Source of the DNA: Deltaproteobacteria bacterium
Lineage (GTDB): Bacteria > Myxococcota_A > UBA9160 > SZUA-336
Direction: 5' to 3'
DNA length: 56,897 nt
NCBI GenBank assembly: GCA_029261925.1
Contig: JAJDAJ010000098.1
Location: forward strand, 1 to 56,897
This document shows positions 17,047-25,245 of the stretch, one piece after another (position 1 is the first letter of the stretch; each line of letters starts with the position of its first letter). The notes beneath the pieces were generated by a model that was not told the DNA's origin, ran no database searches, and worked only from the letters and a program-made list of their open reading frames with translations. Made by a program: the position numbers and the translations under genes.

Positions 17047-17366
17047 GAGGACCGTGCGCGGCGCTGCTGGTCCTGCTCCTGGGAGCCCCGCCCGCCGCTG
17101 CGGATCCGCCCCTGCGCCACGATCCCTTCCAGCAGCCCGGCTCCGACGGGGCGGGCGTCGCCGCGCGGGGCGCCGGCTGGCGCGCCGAGCTCCGCGCGAC
17201 CCTGGTGTCGGGCGAGGACTCGCTGGTCGATCTCGGGGGCCTGATCCTGCGCGTCGGCCAGGCGGCCCACGGCTATCGCCTCGTCGAGGTCCGCGAGCGC
17301 GAGGCGACCTTCGAGCGGGGCGGGGCGCGGGTGGTACTGCCGCTGCTCGAGCGGGGCGACCGGTGA
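17043..17366 (+). CDS. Small periplasmic PilP/MshK-like protein
   Basis: 107 residues from GTG (17043), overlapping PilO by 4 bp. A signal-like N-terminus (AALLVLLLGAPPAAA) is followed by HDPFQQP, the D-P-F motif seen in PilP, GspC-HR and MshK-type proteins, and by a short beta domain with GGLILRVGQAAHGYRLVEV, which fits the PilP/HR fold (strand, I-x-V-G-x-x-x-x-G-x-x-V). It probably links PilNO to the secretin. No lipobox Cys is seen, unlike classical PilP, so MshK is an equally good name. Confidence 0.75.
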   Translation: MRGPCAALLVLLLGAPPAAADPPLRHDPFQQPGSDGAGVAARGAGWRAELRATLVSGEDSLVDLGGLILRVGQAAHGYRLVEVREREATFERGGARVVLPLLERGDR

Positions 17367-18736
17367 GCGCGCGCTCCCGTCGCCACGCGCTGCTGCTGGC
17401 CGTCGTCCTGGCGGTGGGCGCGCCGGCGCGGGCGAGCGCCGAGGCTGTGGAGTACGAGCGGGCGGAGTCCGGACGGATCACCCTGGTGGCGCGCGACGTG
17501 TCCGTCAACGAGCTCTTCGAGATGCTCGCGCGCAAGGAGCGGGTGAGCATCGTGCTCGGCGAGAGCGTCGAGGGCGACGTCTCGGTCAGCCTCTTCGACG
17601 TGAGCCTGCACCGCGCCATCCGCTCGATCGCCGAGGCGGCCGGCTTCGCGGCCGAGCGGCGCGGCAGGGCATACCTGATCCTGGCGCACGACGACGTGGG
17701 CGAGACGTCGGGCGCGAGCACGCGGGTCGTCTCCTTCAAGGTGCACTACTCGGATCCGGAGAAGACCTCCGAGATGCTGGAGAAGCACCTCTCCCGGCAC
17801 GGCGCGGTCACGGCGATGCCCGAGCGGCGGATGGTCGTGGTCGAGGACCTGCCGGAGTTCGTGGACCGCGTGCGGTCCGTCCTGGAGCAGATCGACGTCC
17901 GGCCGCGCCAGATCCTGCTCGAGACGCGCATTCTCGAGGTGACGCTGGACGACGCCGACGTGTTCGGCATCGACTGGACGAACCTCTTCAGCGCGGACGA
18001 CGGCGATGGCTCCTTCGGGGTTCGTGGCCAGACCACACCCGTCACGCCCGGCCTGTTCTTCGAGGTGGTCACCTCCGACATCGAGGCCGCGCTCAACGCG
18101 CTCAACGAGAAGGGCCGCGTGCGCACCCTGTCGTCGCCGTCGATCCTGGCGCTCGAGCACCACGAGGCCGAGGTGGTGATCGGCGATCGCCTCGGCTACC
18201 GCGTGACCACCACGATCAACGAGGTCACCACCGAGAGCGTCGAGTTCCTGGAGTCGGGCGTGATCCTGCGCTTCACCGCAGCCGTGGACCGCGACGGCCG
18301 CATCATGCTCGAGGTCCATCCCGAGGTGAGCACCGGCGTGATCGACGCCGGACTGCCGAGCCAGACGACCGCCGAGGTCACGACGAACCTGCTGGTCGAT
18401 CCGGCCCAGCACGTACTGATCGGCGGCCTGATCAAGGACCGGCTGTCGGAGAACCGCTCCGGGGTCCCGTTCCTCGGCGACCTTCCGTGGGTGGGCTGGC
18501 TGTTCTCGCGCCGCGACCGGGTGCTGGTCTCGACCGAGACGGTCGTGCTGGTCCAGGCGCACATCGTCGATCAGGACACCGACCCGCACTCGCGGATCGC
18601 CCGCGAGCGCGCGGATGCGGAGCGCGAGGAGCTGCACGAGCAGCGGGACGTGGCGCGCGAGCGCCTCGAGCGGGGGCGCTTCCCGCCCGACCACGCACCG
18701 GCGGCTCCCGCCGCCGACCCGGACCCGGTGCCGTAG
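17363..18736 (+). CDS. Secretin (GspD/PilQ/MshL type)
   Basis: 457 residues from GTG (17363). A signal peptide (about 1-28) is followed by an N0/STN-like domain (ITLVARDVSVNELFEMLARK), an N1-like domain (VVSFKVHYSDPEKTSEML), and the secretin core: ILLETRILEVTLDDADVFGIDW, VRTLSSPSILALEHHEAEV, VEFLESGVILRF, and the terminal signature HVLIGGLIKD ... VPFLGDLPWVGWLF. It should form the outer-membrane gate. It is short, with only about two N domains, closer to MshL than to long GspD. The C-terminal 50 residues are charged and Pro/Ala rich. It ends 6 bp from the convergent DUF899 gene. Confidence 0.92.
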   Translation: MSARSRRHALLLAVVLAVGAPARASAEAVEYERAESGRITLVARDVSVNELFEMLARKERVSIVLGESVEGDVSVSLFDVSLHRAIRSIAEAAGFAAERRGRAYLILAHDDVGETSGASTRVVSFKVHYSDPEKTSEMLEKHLSRHGAVTAMPERRMVVVEDLPEFVDRVRSVLEQIDVRPRQILLETRILEVTLDDADVFGIDWTNLFSADDGDGSFGVRGQTTPVTPGLFFEVVTSDIEAALNALNEKGRVRTLSSPSILALEHHEAEVVIGDRLGYRVTTTINEVTTESVEFLESGVILRFTAAVDRDGRIMLEVHPEVSTGVIDAGLPSQTTAEVTTNLLVDPAQHVLIGGLIKDRLSENRSGVPFLGDLPWVGWLFSRRDRVLVSTETVVLVQAHIVDQDTDPHSRIARERADAEREELHEQRDVARERLERGRFPPDHAPAAPAADPDPVP

Positions 18737-18742
18737 GCGCGC

Positions 18743-19450
18743 TCAGTCCTCGTAGCGGTCGTGGTGCCGCACCCAGGACATCGGGTAGTCCAGGGCATCC
18801 TCGTCCCGGCCCCTGGGCACCAGGTCCAGCAGCTGGTAGGTGCCGTTGAGCGGATCGAGCCCGCGCGAGTAGGTCGAGTACGTGTGGTAGACGTGCCCGT
18901 CGTCGCCGGCCGCGAAGACGCTCAGGCCGGGCGCCTCCTCGCCCCCGAAGCGCTGCGTGCCGAAATTGTAGGGCGCGCCGTCGCCGGCCAGGTCCTGCTC
19001 TCGGAACGACACGCCCAGGTCGAAGTTGAACGCGCACTCCGACGCCGAGACCCACCTGAAGTCCCAGCCCATGCGGCCCCGGAACGCCTCGATCTCGTCG
19101 AGCGGCGCGCGGGACACGCTCACCAGGGTGACGTCGCGCGCGGCCAGGTGCACGACCGCGCCCTGGTAGTTGTCCGCCCAGAACGAGCAGCTCTTGCAGC
19201 CCTCGTCCCAGCCGGGGCCGAGCATGAAGTGATAGACGATGAGCTGCTCGCGGCCGGCGAACAGGTCGCGCAGGGTCTCGCGCCCGTCGGGGCCGACGAA
19301 GACGTAGCTCCCGTCGACGCGCGTCCACGGCAGCTCGCGGCGCTCGGCCGCAAGCCGGTCGCGCTGGCGCGTGAGCTCCTTCTCTCGCTCGAGGTGGGCG
19401 AGTCTCGCCTCGATCCACTTCTCGGGGGAGACGACGTTGCGGGGCTGCAT
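18743..19450 (-). CDS. DUF899-family thioredoxin-like protein
   Basis: 235 residues. The start at the ATG ending at 19450 has a strong GGAGG about seven bases upstream. The sequence follows the DUF899 plan: VVSPEKWIEARLAHLEREKE at the N-terminus, FVGPDGRETLRDLFAGREQL, then HFMLGPGWDEGCKSCSFWAD with a Cys85-x-x-Cys88 pair, and a C-terminal VYHTYSTYSRGLDPLNGTYQ ... DEDALDYPMSWVRHHDRYED. The fold is thioredoxin/AhpC-like; the biochemical role of the family is not established. It is transcribed towards the secretin gene and lies divergently from the alcohol dehydrogenase. Confidence 0.9.
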   Translation of the reverse strand: MQPRNVVSPEKWIEARLAHLEREKELTRQRDRLAAERRELPWTRVDGSYVFVGPDGRETLRDLFAGREQLIVYHFMLGPGWDEGCKSCSFWADNYQGAVVHLAARDVTLVSVSRAPLDEIEAFRGRMGWDFRWVSASECAFNFDLGVSFREQDLAGDGAPYNFGTQRFGGEEAPGLSVFAAGDDGHVYHTYSTYSRGLDPLNGTYQLLDLVPRGRDEDALDYPMSWVRHHDRYED

Positions 19451-19584
19451 GGCGGCCTCCTGCGGGCCCTGTGCCCGTGGCGCGATCCTAGCGCGTGCCG
19501 TATCGGACGGGGAGCCCGCTGACCCGGTTGCCAGCGCGCCCCGCGCGGCGGGACAATGGCCGCGAACCATCCGGGAGGTCGTCG

Positions 19585-20613
19585 ATGCGCGCCGCGGTAT
19601 TCACGGGGGCCGGCAAGCCGCTGGCGATCGAGAGGATCCCCGACCCCGTGCCCGAGCCCGACGAGCTGCTGGTGCGCGTGACCGCCAGCGGGATCTGCGG
19701 CACCGACCTGCACCTGTCGGACTCCGGCGCGATGCTGTCCCCGGGATCGGTGATGGGGCACGAGTTCGCCGGCGAGATCGTCGCGGTGGGCGCGCAGGCG
19801 CGGGGCGACTGGCGCCCGGGCGAGCGCGTGGCCGTCGTGCCGAACCTCGTCTGCGGCCGCTGCGTCGCCTGTCTCGACGGCGGCGACGTGATGTACTGCC
19901 CCTCGGCCCGCGCGCTGGGCTTCGGCGAGATCCCCGGCGGCTACGCCGAGTACGCGCGCGCCGGATCGGGCGAGGTGGTCCGCCTGCCGGAGTCGGTGTC
20001 CGACCGGCTCGGTGCCATGGTCGAGCCGCTCTGCGTGGCCCTGCACGCCGTCGAGAACGCCGACCTGCGCGGCGGCGCACGCGTGCTGGTGATCGGCGCC
20101 GGCCCGATCGGCCTAGGCGTGACGCTGTGGGCGCGCTTCCACGGGGCGGGACACGTCGTGGTCAGCGAGCGCGCGGCGGGCCGGCGCGAGCTCGCCGCCG
20201 CACTCGGCGCCACCGGTGCCATCGACCCCGGCGCGCAGGACGTCGCCAGCGCCTTCGAGCGCGAGGCGGGGGGTCCGCCCGACGTCGTCTTCGAGTGCGT
20301 GGGGGTCCCCGGGCTGATCCAGCACGCGATCGACCTGGTGCGGCCGCGCGGCGAGATCGTCGTGGTCGGCGTCTGCATGGAGGAGGACCGCTGGTCGCCC
20401 CAGATGGCGCTCGCCAAGGCGGTGACGCTGCGCTTCAGCATGGCCTACCGCGTGCGCCACTTCGCCCAGGCGGTCGGGATGCTCGGGGCCGGCCGCGTCG
20501 ACCCGTCGGCCATGATCAGCCGCACGGTCGACTTCGACGGCTTCAGTGCGGCGTTCGAGGCGCTCAAGCAGCCGGGAAGCGACTGCAAGGTCATCCTCGG
20601 CCCGGCCGCGTAG
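19585..20613 (+). CDS. Zinc-dependent medium-chain alcohol/polyol dehydrogenase
   Basis: 342 residues; ATG with GGGAGG about eight bases upstream. Catalytic zinc ligands are visible as Cys38 (GICGTDLH) and His59-Glu60 (MGHEF). Four cysteines between 90 and 105 (CGRCVAC ... C) would bind the structural zinc. The NAD(P)-binding loop is VLVIGAGPIGLG. It belongs to the threonine/sorbitol/butanediol dehydrogenase type; the substrate cannot be fixed. It stands alone between two minus-strand genes. Confidence 0.9.
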   Translation: MRAAVFTGAGKPLAIERIPDPVPEPDELLVRVTASGICGTDLHLSDSGAMLSPGSVMGHEFAGEIVAVGAQARGDWRPGERVAVVPNLVCGRCVACLDGGDVMYCPSARALGFGEIPGGYAEYARAGSGEVVRLPESVSDRLGAMVEPLCVALHAVENADLRGGARVLVIGAGPIGLGVTLWARFHGAGHVVVSERAAGRRELAAALGATGAIDPGAQDVASAFEREAGGPPDVVFECVGVPGLIQHAIDLVRPRGEIVVVGVCMEEDRWSPQMALAKAVTLRFSMAYRVRHFAQAVGMLGAGRVDPSAMISRTVDFDGFSAAFEALKQPGSDCKVILGPAA

Positions 20614-20679
20614 ACCGGGGCTGGACAGCGCTCCACCCGGTGGACCTCGAGCGCGCCTTCCCCATGTACGTTCCCCGGC

Positions 20680-21132
20680 TCAGTCCTCCGTCGATCGCCG
20701 CGCCGCCTCGATGATCCACTGCCCGCTGTCCCGGGCCTGCTCGTAGATGTCGAGACGGCGGATCCGGCGGCGGGCGTCGAAGCGGTAGATCGCGACCACG
20801 TTCTTGCGCACGAACTCGTCGCCCCTGTGGTGACGCTCCTCGATCTCCTGCACGACCAGGTCGCCGATCTCGGTGACCTGGAAGACGGTCATCTCGAAGC
20901 GCGTCGAGCCGGCCCACTCCGTGATGAACCGGGTGTACTGCTCCCAGTCCATCTCCTCGAGGTAGGCGCCCACGCGCCGGAACTCGTCGACCGCGACGAA
21001 ATCCTCGAGCGGCTTCCAGTCGGGGACCCCCTCACCCGTGGCCTGGGCCGCGATCGCGGACGAGTAGTCCTCCACGACGCGAGCGAGCGGCCCCTTCTCG
21101 GTGCGGTTGCCGGTGGCCGTCAGGAAGGTCAT
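20680..21132 (-). CDS. NTF2-like (SnoaL-type) protein coupled to Rieske oxygenase
   Basis: 150 residues, with its ATG overlapping the Rieske oxygenase stop by 4 bp (ATGA). The pattern is that of the SnoaL/limonene epoxide hydrolase-like cone: an N-terminal helix pair, MDWEQYTRFITEWAG, RFEMTVFQVTEIGDLVVQEIEERHH and IYRFDARRRIRRLDIYEQ. It is not clearly the beta subunit of classical ring-hydroxylating dioxygenases, which are longer, but the tight coupling implies a shared substrate. It may be a small enzyme (isomerase, hydrolase) or an accessory binding protein. Confidence 0.85.
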   Translation of the reverse strand: MTFLTATGNRTEKGPLARVVEDYSSAIAAQATGEGVPDWKPLEDFVAVDEFRRVGAYLEEMDWEQYTRFITEWAGSTRFEMTVFQVTEIGDLVVQEIEERHHRGDEFVRKNVVAIYRFDARRRIRRLDIYEQARDSGQWIIEAARRSTED

Positions 21133-22505
21133 CGTCCTCGTCTCCGATCGGATTGCACCCAGCGGTCGAGGGCGGCGTGAAAATGGGCGAGGCGCAGCTC
21201 CTGCCGGCTCAGCGTGAGCTCCTCGAGCGCGTGGTTCTGCAGCCCGCGCTGCTGCCGCGCCATCTGCTCGAAGTCCTGCTCGAGCGCGAGGAAGTAGGAG
21301 AAGTGATCGCCCTCGGCGACCTCCACCAGCTCGGCGCGCCTCTCCTTGCGCTCGTGCGGCGGGAACCACTGCAGGTTCATCACGTGCCAGAAGCAGCGGT
21401 TCGGGTCGCCCCCGGGATCCGGCGTCGCGAGGATCACCGTGGCCTCGCCGGCATGGATCGTCATGAAGAAGTTCGGGAAGAGCATCCAGAAGTGGTTGTC
21501 GCTCAGCTGGCTGGCGGTGAGCTCGTCGACGTCGAGCCCCTTGGCGTCCCAGCTCTCGCGCAGGGCCTGCTGCAGCAGGAGGCGCGGCGTGACCCCGGAG
21601 GGCAGGGCGAGCACGCCGTCGCCGCCGCGATGGCGCTCCAGCAGGGCGTCGAAGCCCGGCAGCGCGTCGGCGACCGCGGGGAACGTCTCGGGCAGGCGGC
21701 GGATCGCCGCGACGAGCTCCTCGGCCGAGTCGCGCCGCTTTGCGGTACCGAAGGGCGCAGTGGCGACGCTGTGATCGCCGCAGAAACGGTAGCGCTCCAG
21801 GGACTCGTCCATCGCGCCCACCAGCTCGGGGTGGACGCCCTGGATGTGGTAGCCCTCCTGGAACGCGTCGAGGACGACCTTCCAGTTGCACGCGACGGCC
21901 TCGCGCACGTTCAGGCCGTGGGGAACCATCTCGTCCACGCGGTACGGGGCGAGCAGCTCCACGGCCTCGCCGAGGAACCCGGAGAGCGGCGCGGCGCCGG
22001 GATCCGGATTGAGGAAGACGAAGCCGGCGAAGCAGTCGACCGGCACCCGGATCAGCCCGAGCTCCTGCTTCTCCCGGCCCACGAACTCCTCGACGGGGCC
22101 GTCGTAGTCGGGCTTCGACACGGCGAGCAGGCGTCCGTCGAGGCGGTAGGACCAGCGGTGATAGGGGCAGACGAGGCGTGTCGCGTGCCCTCGGCCCTGG
22201 CACAGGGCGTTGCCGCGATGCCGGCACGCGTTGACGAAGCCGCGGATCTCGCCGTCGCCCCCGCGCACGATCACGTACGACTGGTCGAGGATCCGGTACT
22301 CCATCCAGTCGCCCGGGTCGGGGATGTCCTCCTGACGACCGGCGACCTGCCAGACCCGCATCCAGAGCCGCTCGCGCTCCCTGTCCTGGTACTCCCGCGA
22401 GCGGTAGCGCTCCGCGGGAATCCGCATCCGGAACGGTCCGAAGTCGATCCCGGACAGCAGGGGCGCGCGATCGACGCGCTCGCCCGGTGGGTTCACCCGC
22501 GACAT
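21129..22505 (-). CDS. Rieske non-heme iron oxygenase, large subunit
   Basis: 458 residues. The Rieske [2Fe-2S] site is CRHRGNA (Cys94, His96) and CPYHRWSY (Cys113, His116). The catalytic domain shows NWKVVLDAFQEGYHIQGVH at 207-225 with the electron-bridge acidic residue and the two iron His ligands (220 and 225). It is a ring-hydroxylating/SRPBCC-type oxygenase that would need a separate reductase, which is not encoded nearby. It leads a two-gene operon with the NTF2-like gene. Substrate is unknown; aromatic or steroid/terpenoid compounds are typical for this family. Confidence 0.93.
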   Translation of the reverse strand: MSRVNPPGERVDRAPLLSGIDFGPFRMRIPAERYRSREYQDRERERLWMRVWQVAGRQEDIPDPGDWMEYRILDQSYVIVRGGDGEIRGFVNACRHRGNALCQGRGHATRLVCPYHRWSYRLDGRLLAVSKPDYDGPVEEFVGREKQELGLIRVPVDCFAGFVFLNPDPGAAPLSGFLGEAVELLAPYRVDEMVPHGLNVREAVACNWKVVLDAFQEGYHIQGVHPELVGAMDESLERYRFCGDHSVATAPFGTAKRRDSAEELVAAIRRLPETFPAVADALPGFDALLERHRGGDGVLALPSGVTPRLLLQQALRESWDAKGLDVDELTASQLSDNHFWMLFPNFFMTIHAGEATVILATPDPGGDPNRCFWHVMNLQWFPPHERKERRAELVEVAEGDHFSYFLALEQDFEQMARQQRGLQNHALEELTLSRQELRLAHFHAALDRWVQSDRRRGR

Positions 22506-22622
22506 TGATTTCCCGCTCCTGGCCTCATCTCCGGCTCACCGGCGTGCCCGGCGCCGGCTAGAGTACACCCGGTCTCCGGCCGGGGCGACGAGGGTCCCCG
22601 CGGCGCGGCGACGCATGGACGC

Positions 22623-22708
22623 GGAGAGGTGGCCGAGCGGTCGAAGGCGGCGGTCTTGAAAACCGCAGAGCGAGAGCTCCGGGGGTTCGAATCCCTCCCT
22701 CTCCGCCA
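22623..22708 (+). tRNA. tRNA-Ser(UGA)
   Basis: A type II tRNA with a long variable arm. Acceptor GGAGAGG pairs with CCTCTCC; anticodon stem GCGGT/ACCGC encloses loop CTTGAAA, giving anticodon TGA at 22657-22659. T arm GGTTCGAATC is standard, the discriminator is G and CCA is encoded. Confidence 0.96.
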
Positions 22709-22929
22709 TCCGGGAAGCTTTCTCCGGGCTTCTCGCGGGCGCTGCTCCGAACGGACAGGCCCCCGGTCGGACACCCGGAAGCGGCAACGGATCGACAGGG
22801 TCATCAGCAACGCGATCGCAGGGACGAGCTCTGCTGGCCGAGAGTCGAGTAGCTATTCTGCGCCCTCTGCGACTCCTGCATCCCGACTTTCCGTTCCGAC
22901 CCGCGAGGTTCCCGTTCTTCTACGGCTGG

Positions 22930-24216
22930 GTGATCCTGGCGATCTCGACGCTCGGCATGCTCGCGAGCATCCCCGGACAGACCATGGGCGTGAGCGTCTT
23001 CACGGACCCGCTGATGGCGGCGACCGCGCTCTCGCGCATGGAGCTCTCGACCGCGTACCTGTTCGGAACGCTCGCCTCGGGGCTGGGGCTGCCGTTCGCG
23101 GGCGCGTTCCTCGACCGATACGGCACGCGTTTGACCGTGGTCTGCGCGACGTGGTTGCTCGCTGCCACGCTCGTCTACCTGGCGTCGATCGACCGCGTGA
23201 TCGCGAGCCTGGCGTCCGGGCCGAGCCGCGGCGGCATCGCGTTCGTGCTCGTGGTGGTCGGCTTCGCGAGCCTGCGCTTCTCGGGACAGGGCGTGCTCAC
23301 GCTCGTGAGCCGACAGCTGATCGGTCACTGGTTCGAGAGGCTGCGCGGCGTCGTGGCCGGAATCTCGCAACCGTTCGTCTCGTTCGGCTTCGCGACCGCG
23401 CCCCTGGGACTCGCACTCTGGATCGACGCGTCGGGCTGGCGCGGGGCCTGGCTCGAGATGGCGCTCGTCATCGGCACCGGGATGGCCCTGCTGGGCTGGC
23501 TCGTCTACCGGGACCGGCCCGAGGACTGCGGTCTGCGCATGGATGGACGCGACGCGAACGCCGATGTGGCCAGAGACGAGGACGCGGTCCCCGAACGCGC
23601 CTGGACGCGCTCACAGGCGCTGCGCACGCCCGCGTTCTGGGTCGTCACGTTCGGGCTCGCGAGCCAGGGTCTGACGGGCACCGGTGTGACGTTCCACATC
23701 GTCGACCTCGGCGTCGAGAATGGCCTGAGCCGCGCCGAGGCCGTGAGCCTCTTCCCATTCAACTCGATCGTCAGCGTCGTCACGTCCGTGATCGTCGGCT
23801 GGCTGACTCGCCGCGTGCGCGTGCAGACGCTGCTGATCGTGATGCTGGCGTTCCAGGCGGTGGGGATGTCGTCGGTCGCCCACTTCGGGGATCCCGCGTT
23901 CTTCTGGCTCGCGGTGGCCGGTATCGGGGTCAGCGGCGGCTTCTGGGCACCGCTCTCGGCGGTGGTGATGCCGGGGTTCTTCGGCCGCGCCCATCTCGGT
24001 GCGATCAACAGCGCGATGATGATGTGGATCGTCTGGGCCAGCGCCGTGGGCCCCGCGGTGCTCGCGCTCTCGCGCGACTGGACGGGCTCCTACGTGACGG
24101 CTCTGTACGCCTGCGCCACGCTGCCGCTCATCGCGCTCGTCCTGACGCTCTTCACGCCCACACCGCCGCAGGAACCGGATGTGCGCGCTGCGCGCTCCGG
24201 CGACCCCGTCGGGTAG
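22930..24216 (+). CDS. MFS transporter (OFA/monocarboxylate-like), start probably further upstream
   Basis: 428 residues from the GTG at 22930, about twelve membrane helices. The coding frame stays open and protein-like upstream (RFPFFYGWVILAISTLGM is the usual first helix of this MFS branch), so the true start may be a CTG at 22858 or 22870, as no ATG, GTG or TTG is in frame there. The loop DRYGTR and the duplicated half with ALRTPAFWVVTFGL and the cytoplasmic RPEDCGLRMDG linker match MFS carriers of the oxalate/formate antiporter-monocarboxylate type. Substrate unknown. It resembles the carrier at 26620. Confidence 0.85.
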   Translation: MILAISTLGMLASIPGQTMGVSVFTDPLMAATALSRMELSTAYLFGTLASGLGLPFAGAFLDRYGTRLTVVCATWLLAATLVYLASIDRVIASLASGPSRGGIAFVLVVVGFASLRFSGQGVLTLVSRQLIGHWFERLRGVVAGISQPFVSFGFATAPLGLALWIDASGWRGAWLEMALVIGTGMALLGWLVYRDRPEDCGLRMDGRDANADVARDEDAVPERAWTRSQALRTPAFWVVTFGLASQGLTGTGVTFHIVDLGVENGLSRAEAVSLFPFNSIVSVVTSVIVGWLTRRVRVQTLLIVMLAFQAVGMSSVAHFGDPAFFWLAVAGIGVSGGFWAPLSAVVMPGFFGRAHLGAINSAMMMWIVWASAVGPAVLALSRDWTGSYVTALYACATLPLIALVLTLFTPTPPQEPDVRAARSGDPVG

Positions 24217-24225
24217 GACCCGACG
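24207..24225 (+). terminator. Hairpin straddling the stop codon of the MFS gene
   Basis: CGTCGGGT and ACCCGACG form a perfect 8-bp stem over a 3-base loop (AGG), with the TAG stop inside it; AGTTGTC follows, a weak U-rich tail. It could be an intrinsic terminator folding as the ribosome leaves. Confidence 0.5.
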
Positions 24226-24331
24226 AGTTGTCACGGATCGCTCGCCGTGAGAAGCTCCCGGAGCCAAGGTTGCTGAAACCGGATACCGCTCGGACAACGG
24301 ACCGGGCGGCGCTGCGCTGGAGACCCATGGC

Positions 24332-25174
24332 ATGGGACGGTTCGCCCGGCTCGCTGGACTCTGCATGCTCTTCTCCCTGCTGGCCCCCTGTCCCGCGCCG
24401 GCCGCGGTCCTCGTTCGCATGCATACGGTCCTCGGGAACATCGACCTCGAGCTCGATGAGGTGGCCGCACCCATGACCGTGGCCAACTTTCTCAGCTACG
24501 TGCGTGACGGGGACTACGACGGGTCCTTCATCCACCGGAGCGTGCCGGGCTTCGTGATCCAGGGAGGAGGGTTCACGTTCAGCGACGGTGCCTTCGACTT
24601 CGTGCCGACCGATCCCGCGATCCCGAACGAGTTCACGCTGTCGAATCTCCGCGGGACGATCGCGATGGCGCGGGTGGGTGGAGTGGTGAACAGCGCGACC
24701 AGTCAGTGGTTCATCAATACCGTGGACAATCCGGGCCTGGACACGGTTGACGAGGGCTTCACCGTATTCGGAAGGGTGACGCCCGACAGCATGGCGGTCG
24801 TCGATGCGATCGCCGCGCTCGACATCTTCGATGGCTCCTCGATCTCCCCCGCGTTCAACACGCTTCCCCTGATCGGCTTCCAGGCGGGCGATGTCTTCGT
24901 TCCGGAAGAGAATCTCGTCTTGCTGCCGGGCGTGATCGAGGGAATTGAGGGCCAGTGTGGCGACGCGAACGATGATCTCTTCGTCGACGACGCCGATGTC
25001 GGACACATCCGCCGCTTTCTCGCCGATCCAGCGGGAGAGGGTGCCGAGCTCACGAAGTGCTCGGTGATCGGCTCCGGGACAGACTGCGACATCGCCGATG
25101 TCGTCGTACTGGCTCGCGGTCTCCTGGGTCTTTCTCCGGGAATCGCCCCGGTCTGCCAGGCGGCCATCCCCTGA
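24332..25174 (+). CDS. Secreted cyclophilin-type peptidyl-prolyl isomerase with C-terminal dockerin-like domain
   Basis: 280 residues. A signal peptide (about 1-25, ending PAPAA) precedes a cyclophilin domain (about 26-198): NFLSYVRDGDYDGSFIHRSV, GFVIQGGG, GTIAMAR, SQWFINT and FTVFGRV are the standard blocks, though several active-site positions differ from human-type cyclophilins as in other bacterial forms. Residues about 209-270 form a dockerin-like repeat pair: CGDANDDLFVDDADVGHI and CDIADVVVLARGLLGL, with acidic D-x-N-D-x-x-x-D-x-x-D loops. Such fusions would place the isomerase outside the cell or in the periplasm. A cyclophilin-dockerin fusion is uncommon. Confidence 0.85.
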   Translation: MGRFARLAGLCMLFSLLAPCPAPAAVLVRMHTVLGNIDLELDEVAAPMTVANFLSYVRDGDYDGSFIHRSVPGFVIQGGGFTFSDGAFDFVPTDPAIPNEFTLSNLRGTIAMARVGGVVNSATSQWFINTVDNPGLDTVDEGFTVFGRVTPDSMAVVDAIAALDIFDGSSISPAFNTLPLIGFQAGDVFVPEENLVLLPGVIEGIEGQCGDANDDLFVDDADVGHIRRFLADPAGEGAELTKCSVIGSGTDCDIADVVVLARGLLGLSPGIAPVCQAAIP

Positions 25175-25221
25175 CTTCTCTCCTGGAGAGGAGCAGCTCC
25201 GCGTTCGGTCTGCGCTGCTGC

Positions 25222-25241
25222 GGGCCTGCCTCGACAGGCCC
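25222..25241. terminator. Hairpin between two convergent genes
   Basis: GGGCCTG and CAGGCCC form a perfect 7-bp stem over a 6-base loop, in the 71-bp gap between the convergent cyclophilin and SDR genes. No U-tract on either side, so a factor-dependent or bidirectional stop is likely. Confidence 0.5.
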
Positions 25242-25245
25242 TGAC

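Noticed and set aside
8447..18736. Classical twitching type IV pilus
   Set aside because: No PilT-like retraction ATPase or PilD peptidase is seen, the pilin set is GspG-H-I-J-like and the secretin is short; an MSHA/type II-like machine fits better.
24953..25141. Cellulosome membership of the cyclophilin-dockerin protein
   Set aside because: No cohesin, scaffoldin or cellulase is in the window, so only a dockerin-like segment is claimed.
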